Positions 50,184 through 54,330 of a stretch of DNA of 54,330 bases are shown piece after piece; the first letter of the stretch is position 1, and every line of letters begins with the position of its first letter. The notes beneath the pieces were generated by a model. The model was not told where the DNA came from. It saw only the letters and a program-made list of their open reading frames with translations, and did no database searches. A program made the position numbers and the translations under genes. Origin of the DNA: Parvularculaceae bacterium (lineage in GTDB: Bacteria > Pseudomonadota > Alphaproteobacteria > Caulobacterales > Parvularculaceae); NCBI GenBank assembly GCA_013389105.1, contig JACADZ010000047.1, positions 1-54,330 on the forward strand, written 5' to 3'.

Positions 50184-52571
50184 CTAGAAGCGCACCTGCA
50201 CCGTTCCGAAGAACTGGCGCGGATTGCCGAAGAACACGGTCTGAACGCCGGAAGCGCCTAGCGGCGTGTTCGCGAACGCCGGCAGGGACGTCACGAAGTC
50301 GTAGCCCGCAGTCACATACCGCTTGTCGGTCAAGTTCGCGCCATGAACGCCAAGCGACAGGCGACCGTCCTCTGTCGTCCACGAGAAACCGGCGTTCAGC
50401 AGCGCGTAGCCAGGCTGATCGAGGGGCGTCACGAAATTGAACTGGTGCGTGAGGCTCCGATACGAGAACGACGTGTAGAGATTGAGATCCCCGCCTGCGC
50501 CGAAAAGGCCGAGCGGGCGGTCGTAGGACAGCTGCCCGTAGGCCGTCACCTCCGGCGTATTTTGGAAGACGGCGAGATTGGTGACGTCCGGCGGCGGCGT
50601 GCCGCGGCCAAGGTATTTGTCGAATTCGGCGTGGACGTAGCCGAACGAGAAGCCGAAATCGAGGCCGTCGCCGTTCGTAAGAAAGTCCTCGGCGAGACCT
50701 AGGTTCCCCTCCCACTCGACGCCCCAGAGCGTCGCCTCTGCGGCGTTGGTGGTGACGCCGGCGAAGGTGTCGGCGATCCCGTCGCCGTTAGTGTCGACGC
50801 CGATCGAACCCGGAATCTGCACATTCTTGTAGCCGCTATAGAAGAAGGCGGCGTTTGACGTAAACCGTCCGCCTAGGGACGCTTTCCAGCCGACTTCGTA
50901 GGTGTTGATATCTTCCGGCTGGAACAGGCAGAAGGCGCGCTGGTCGTCCGGATCGAGCGCGCCCGGCACGGCGTCGCTGTCAATGTTGGGCGCGGTGACC
51001 GCAACGCACCGGGGGTCGAACGATCCTCCCTTGAAGCCCTGCGCATAGGAAATGTAGAAAGTGTGGTCGTCATTCGCCTCCCAGCTGATCGAGGCCTTGG
51101 GGCTGAAGTCGTTGAAGTTTGCTTCCGCGTCCAGATTCGTTTGGGTGATCGCCGGCGGGCGGGGCGGCCCGCCCAGAGTCGGCGACACAGTGCCAAGCGG
51201 GAACCCAGGGCCGCCGTTCACATAGATGAACCGCCGCAGGAAAATAGAGCGTTCGTCCTCCGTATAGCGGCCGCCCGCGGAGATAGAGATCGAGTCCGTC
51301 AAATCATAGGTGAGGTCGCCGAAAATGGACCAGGTGCGCGTATCGACGTCGGCGGAAGTAAATACGTTCGTGCCCCCGCCGCCGAGAAGCACGTCGAACG
51401 ACGTCAGTGCATTGGCGGAGAGATAATAGAATCCGACGATGCCGTGGAAGCGTTCGCCGTCGTAAAGGGCCTGGAACTCCTCGCTGAACTGGTGGTTCTC
51501 GTAGAGACCCGGCACGTCGAGATCGATGATCGGCAGCGAGTCGAAGTCGATAGGGGTGAACAGCTCGTCCTGCCTGTAGGCGATGATGTTCTTGAACGTC
51601 AGCGTATCGGTCGCATTGAATTCGACAACATTCGAGACGCCCTTCGCATTGCTGTCCTGGGCCGGGTAGTTCAGCCCGGCGCGTGTATCGAATTCGTCGG
51701 CGAGAACCGGGTATTCCACGACGCCGCCCGCCGGGAAATCATACGCCAGCAGGCGGTGGCCCTGCTTCGGATCAGAGTTGTCGCGCGTCCAGTCCCCGGC
51801 GAAGCGGATGGAGAGATTGTCGCTCGGGTCCCACTCGATCGAGGCCCGGGCCGCGAGCACGTCCTTGTTGTAGTTCTCAAGGCCGGCGATGTTGATGTTT
51901 TCACCGAACCCGTTGCGCGTCAGATAGGCGATCCCGCCCCCGAACTTGAGGTCGCCGATTCCGGAGTCTTTCAGAAGCGGAAGGCTGAAGCTGCCGATCG
52001 CGTCGAACTGGCCGTAGTTGCCGCCGGTGACCTTGAGCATGGCGCTCGGATCGTCCGAAAGCCGCCGCGTCACATACTTGATGGCGCCGCCGATCGTATT
52101 GCGCCCGTAGAGCGTGCCTTGCGGACCGCGAAGCACCTCGATGCGCTCGACGTCGTAAATGTCGAGCAGCGCTGATTGCGGGCGATTAAGGTAGATGTCG
52201 TCAAGATAGATGCCGACGCCGGCCTCAAAGCCCGCGACCGGGTCTTGCTGGCCAACGCCGCGAATAAAGGCGGCCAGCGTGTTGTTGGTCGAACGCGTCG
52301 CTTCCAGCGTGACGTTTGGCGAATAGTCCTGCAGGTCGACGAGATCGGCGGCGCCGACGCTCTCCAGGTCGTCGCCCGAGAACGCCGTCACGGCCACCGG
52401 CACGTCCTGAAGCGACTCCTCGCGTCGTCGCGCCGACACGACGATCTCGTCGCGCACGGCCTCGCCGTCATCCTGAGCGTAGACCGGCGTTGTCGCCGCC
52501 GCCGAAAGCGCAATGACCGAAACGCCGAAGGCGACCCCAATCCGGCGCTGGGTAATCAAAGGTTTCCGCAT
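50184..52571 (-). CDS. TonB-dependent outer-membrane receptor
   Basis: 795 residues from the ATG at 52571, which has GGGAGGG 6 bases before it; a frame-extended start 11 codons upstream is less likely. Signal peptide to about residue 40 (V-I-A-L-S-A-A-A-T-T-P-V-Y-A-Q), TonB-box-like D-E-I-V-V-S-A, plug domain about 45-165 with L-R-G-P-Q-G-T-L-Y-G-R-N-T-I-G-G, then a 22-strand beta-barrel ending in the characteristic C-terminal Phe (V-Q-V-R-F). It takes up a bulky substrate across the outer membrane. Neighbours are an AraC regulator upstream and a hydrolase and MFS transporter downstream on the same strand. Its leader can form a hairpin overlapping the ribosome-binding site. Confidence 0.95.
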   Translation of the reverse strand: MRKPLITQRRIGVAFGVSVIALSAAATTPVYAQDDGEAVRDEIVVSARRREESLQDVPVAVTAFSGDDLESVGAADLVDLQDYSPNVTLEATRSTNNTLAAFIRGVGQQDPVAGFEAGVGIYLDDIYLNRPQSALLDIYDVERIEVLRGPQGTLYGRNTIGGAIKYVTRRLSDDPSAMLKVTGGNYGQFDAIGSFSLPLLKDSGIGDLKFGGGIAYLTRNGFGENINIAGLENYNKDVLAARASIEWDPSDNLSIRFAGDWTRDNSDPKQGHRLLAYDFPAGGVVEYPVLADEFDTRAGLNYPAQDSNAKGVSNVVEFNATDTLTFKNIIAYRQDELFTPIDFDSLPIIDLDVPGLYENHQFSEEFQALYDGERFHGIVGFYYLSANALTSFDVLLGGGGTNVFTSADVDTRTWSIFGDLTYDLTDSISISAGGRYTEDERSIFLRRFIYVNGGPGFPLGTVSPTLGGPPRPPAITQTNLDAEANFNDFSPKASISWEANDDHTFYISYAQGFKGGSFDPRCVAVTAPNIDSDAVPGALDPDDQRAFCLFQPEDINTYEVGWKASLGGRFTSNAAFFYSGYKNVQIPGSIGVDTNGDGIADTFAGVTTNAAEATLWGVEWEGNLGLAEDFLTNGDGLDFGFSFGYVHAEFDKYLGRGTPPPDVTNLAVFQNTPEVTAYGQLSYDRPLGLFGAGGDLNLYTSFSYRSLTHQFNFVTPLDQPGYALLNAGFSWTTEDGRLSLGVHGANLTDKRYVTAGYDFVTSLPAFANTPLGASGVQTVFFGNPRQFFGTVQVRF

Positions 52572-52580
52572 GATGGCCCT

Positions 52581-52616
52581 CCCGATACGTTCTTTAGTTA
52601 TCAACAGCGTATCGGG
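52581..52616 (-). promoter_or_regulatory. Leader hairpin over TonB receptor ribosome-binding site
   Basis: CCCGATACG (52581-52589) and CGTATCGGG (52608-52616) are perfect 9-base arms with an 18-base AT-rich spacer, in the 89-base gap between the AraC gene and the receptor ATG at 52571. On the minus strand the second arm ends in GGG that is also the first half of the GGGAGGG ribosome-binding site. It may be an operator or an RNA hairpin that limits translation. Confidence 0.55.
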
Positions 52617-52660
52617 CCGCGGCGGCCTCCCGCTATGACAGGAGGGATCAGTGGTGGTGG

Positions 52661-53752
52661 TTATTTTCGCTCAACTGCCATGGTCCCCGGGCGGGCGCGC
52701 TGGGCGGCCTGGAAAGCCTTCGGTGTGACGCCGTTCCAGTCGCGGAATGCGCGATTGAAGCTCCGGAAATCTGAAAACCCCAACTGGTCGGCGACGTCCG
52801 CGACCGGCCGCCTCGCGGCCAGCAGGTCTTTCGCCGATTGGTTCAGCGCGTCCCGGCGCAGGTCACGAAAGCTGGTTCCTTCTTCGGTCAGTCGGCGCCG
52901 CAACGTCGCGACCGACATGCCAAGGAGGGTTGCCGCCCTGGTCTGATCGACGACACCCCGCTGAAAGAATTCGCGCAGGCGAGCCGCAACGCTTGGCTGC
53001 ATCGGGGCCGACGCCCGTTCGCGCCGCTCGATCAGCAGGATCGCCTCTTCGTAGACGCGCCCCGCGGTGAGCAACTCCGGCGCGGGTACGGCGATCTTCC
53101 TGGCCATGATTTCCGCGTCATAGTCGAGCGCATAGAACTCGCAGCCGTACTGGATCGGCGCACGCCAGAAATTGAGCTGCGGCTGCCCGGCCTCTTGCCG
53201 CGGCCGTACGACCGAAACGCGGCGCAACCCTGCGTCCGCCGTTTCCTCAGAAATGGTGGCCAGCATCGAATGCAGATAGATCTGAACGCATTCCATCGCG
53301 AAATGGAGATAGTCGGGATCCTTGACGGTGAACGGAAAATTCCGATCGTCCGTCTGAAAAGCGACCACGGCGCCCCGCTTGACGACGCGGTTGTATTCGC
53401 CGCCGTGCAAGAGGTTGTAATAGGTCGCCAGAATTCTCATCGCCGCGTCGAGCGACGTCGACCCGGCCAGTCGCGACAGGACGAAATCCGTGGTTCCCGG
53501 CAGCAACCGCCGCTCGGACATCTGGAACGTTTCGTCCTGGAGCGCGCGCGACACGGCCTGCTGCAAGCGGAAATAGGCGGCAAGGCTGATACGGCCGCCG
53601 CCGGCTGAGACATTGAGGTCCTCCGCCAGGCCCGACGAACGCAGAAGAGGTCCGAGTTCGACTCCGGCGTTGCGGGCCATTTCCAGCAGCGGCTGCACCC
53701 GCTCGGCGTCGAGCGCCAGAAGCCCATCCTCCCCTGACCGTCCCTTGCTCAC
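52661..53752 (-). CDS. AraC family transcriptional regulator (arabinose-binding-like N domain)
   Basis: 363 residues from the GTG at 53752; a TTG at 53815 would add 21 residues, which are low-complexity and not conserved-looking. N-terminal effector domain (about 15-210) of the OruR/arabinose_bd-like type, opening A-L-D-A-E-R-V-Q-P-L-L-E-M-A-R-N-A-G-V, and a C-terminal double helix-turn-helix (about 260-350) with A-A-T-L-L-G-M-S-V-A-T-L-R-R-R-L and V-A-D-Q-L-G-F-S-D-F-R-S-F-N-R-A-F-R-D-W. These proteins activate adjacent catabolic or uptake genes upon binding a small molecule. Next gene on the same strand is the TonB receptor. Confidence 0.9.
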   Translation of the reverse strand: MSKGRSGEDGLLALDAERVQPLLEMARNAGVELGPLLRSSGLAEDLNVSAGGGRISLAAYFRLQQAVSRALQDETFQMSERRLLPGTTDFVLSRLAGSTSLDAAMRILATYYNLLHGGEYNRVVKRGAVVAFQTDDRNFPFTVKDPDYLHFAMECVQIYLHSMLATISEETADAGLRRVSVVRPRQEAGQPQLNFWRAPIQYGCEFYALDYDAEIMARKIAVPAPELLTAGRVYEEAILLIERRERASAPMQPSVAARLREFFQRGVVDQTRAATLLGMSVATLRRRLTEEGTSFRDLRRDALNQSAKDLLAARRPVADVADQLGFSDFRSFNRAFRDWNGVTPKAFQAAQRARPGTMAVERK

Positions 53753-53867
53753 GTCCCGCTTATACAGCAGGCGCTGCGACCTGACACCAGCGTCCTGTGG
53801 TTTGCCGCCGCCCAATGCGCCGGGCGAAAGAGCGTCCGAAGCCCGGCGCGACCACGAACAAACTCAG

Positions 53868-53899
53868 CCGGCGGGAGATGCGGATTTATCGCCCGCCGG
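53868..53899 (-). terminator. Hairpin at end of the GlcG-like gene
   Basis: CCGGCGGG (53868-53875) and CCCGCCGG (53892-53899) are perfect 8-base arms around a 16-base loop, spanning the stop codon of the partial gene. On the minus strand it is followed by a moderately T-rich TGAGTTTGTTCG. A probable but weak terminator between this gene and the AraC gene. Confidence 0.35.
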
Positions 53900-54330
53900 T
53901 CGGGGAGCGCACGCGTTCGGCGCGAAGGCCAGCGGCTTCTATACCGGCGACAGCGCATGCGGCATCGTCTTCTGGCGCCTCGCCGGAAACGCCAACTCCG
54001 CCGAGATGCGTTTCTCCGTCAGCGGAGTATATCGGCACGCCGCCGGCGACCGTGACGATCCCGGGCGCGGAAGCGAAGCCGGGGGTCTCGTCGGCGGCGG
54101 CCCCCATCCTGCTTGTCGGGAAGCCCCAGAGCGAGACGGCCTTCGCCTTGTCTATGGAGAAGGCGCCGACACCCGCGGTATTTCCGTCCATGCGCCAGAA
54201 GGCGATCAGGTGTCCCCCGCCATCGGTCACGGCGATAGCATGACTCTGCTTCTTGGCTTTTGCATGCGCCGCGCATCCGCCGATGATTTGCTGCGCCTGC
54301 TCGGCGTTGAGGCGCGGCGGGGGCGGGGGC
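53886..54330 (-). CDS. GlcG/HbpS (DUF336) family heme-binding-like protein, 5' cut
   Basis: The window's right edge cuts the gene; about 148 codons of its C-terminal part are seen (stop at 53886), reading from 54329. DUF336 pattern: L-N-A-E-Q-A-Q-Q-I-I, A-I-A-V-T-D-G-G-G-H-L-I-A-F-W-R-M-D, K-A-V-S-L-W-G-F-P-T-S, G-G-V-P-I-Y and G-G-V-G-V-S-G, the usual order for GlcG/HbpS proteins. These form oligomers that bind heme or act as sensors; in other genomes they neighbour catabolic genes. A Pro-rich stretch (P-P-P-P-P) lies at the cut end. The start and any upstream partners lie outside. Confidence 0.85.
   Translation of the reverse strand, partial: PPPPPRLNAEQAQQIIGGCAAHAKAKKQSHAIAVTDGGGHLIAFWRMDGNTAGVGAFSIDKAKAVSLWGFPTSRMGAAADETPGFASAPGIVTVAGGVPIYSADGETHLGGVGVSGEAPEDDAACAVAGIEAAGLRAERVRSPTGGR

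Noticed and set aside
1-54330. CRISPR arrays, insertion sequences, prophage genes, tRNA or rRNA genes
   Set aside because: No regularly spaced repeats, transposase or integrase genes, tRNA-like cloverleafs or rRNA sequences were seen on either strand by reading; a tRNA or Rfam scan would be decisive.

Overview
This window looks like core chromosome of a GC-rich (roughly two-thirds G+C by eye) alphaproteobacterium, most likely a marine or aquatic member of the Caulobacterales/Parvularculales kind. The placement is inferred from several signs: an LdtR-type MarR regulator beside a magnesium-type hemB, a DUF3126 protein, a radA-cvpA-purF gene order, a perfect TTAA-N7-TTAA CtrA site, and a GAAC-N7-GAAC (alphaproteobacterial LexA-type) site at radA. 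I see no rRNA, tRNA, insertion sequence, prophage or CRISPR array.

Layout. 1-1.9 kb: end of holB, then a TatD-family nuclease and a PhnP-like metallo-beta-lactamase in an overlapping operon. 1.9-9.4 kb: a secreted penicillin acylase-family enzyme divergent from an alkaline phosphatase, then aspS, ldtR and hemB. 9.5-16.6 kb: a secreted S9 peptidase, an alanine-rich membrane-anchored protein, a tightly coupled HerA-like ATPase / CPBP protease / RecD-like helicase operon, and a DUF3137 protein. 16.6-24.6 kb: a large hybrid histidine kinase under a probable CtrA site, a GIN-domain adhesin-like protein, a carotenoid oxygenase with an unknown partner, and a pectinacetylesterase-family esterase. 24.7-31.5 kb: radA, cvpA, purF, a TPR-methyltransferase, a hotdog thioesterase and an unknown membrane protein. 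31.5-39.6 kb: class I ribonucleotide reductase nrdA behind an NrdR box, a duplicated-domain lipoprotein, a DhlA-type haloalkane dehalogenase, several unknown membrane proteins, DUF3126 and a PCuAC copper chaperone. 39.6-47.8 kb: a TauE/SafE permease with dusA, then a molybdenum cofactor cluster (mobA; moaA-moaD-moaE-moaB-moaC-moeA) fronted by a second, frameshifted TauE/SafE gene, and a sirtuin. 47.8-54.3 kb: an AraC regulator, TonB-dependent receptor, lipid-like alpha/beta hydrolase and MFS transporter on one strand, which reads as a substrate uptake locus, and a cut GlcG/HbpS-type gene.

Most genes are housekeeping and well explained. The features most worth a second look are the TauE/SafE gene broken exactly at a C CCT TTG slippery heptamer, the HerA/CPBP/RecD-like operon, the perfect CtrA site before the hybrid kinase, the NrdR box over the nrdA -10 element, the LexA-like site abutting the radA start codon, the TatD protein with an altered HxH metal motif, the DhlA-type dehalogenase with its full catalytic pentad, and a 5' leader hairpin that overlaps the ribosome-binding site of the TonB receptor. 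I found no convincing wholly new multi-gene system; the HerA/CPBP/RecD-like operon is the nearest candidate.
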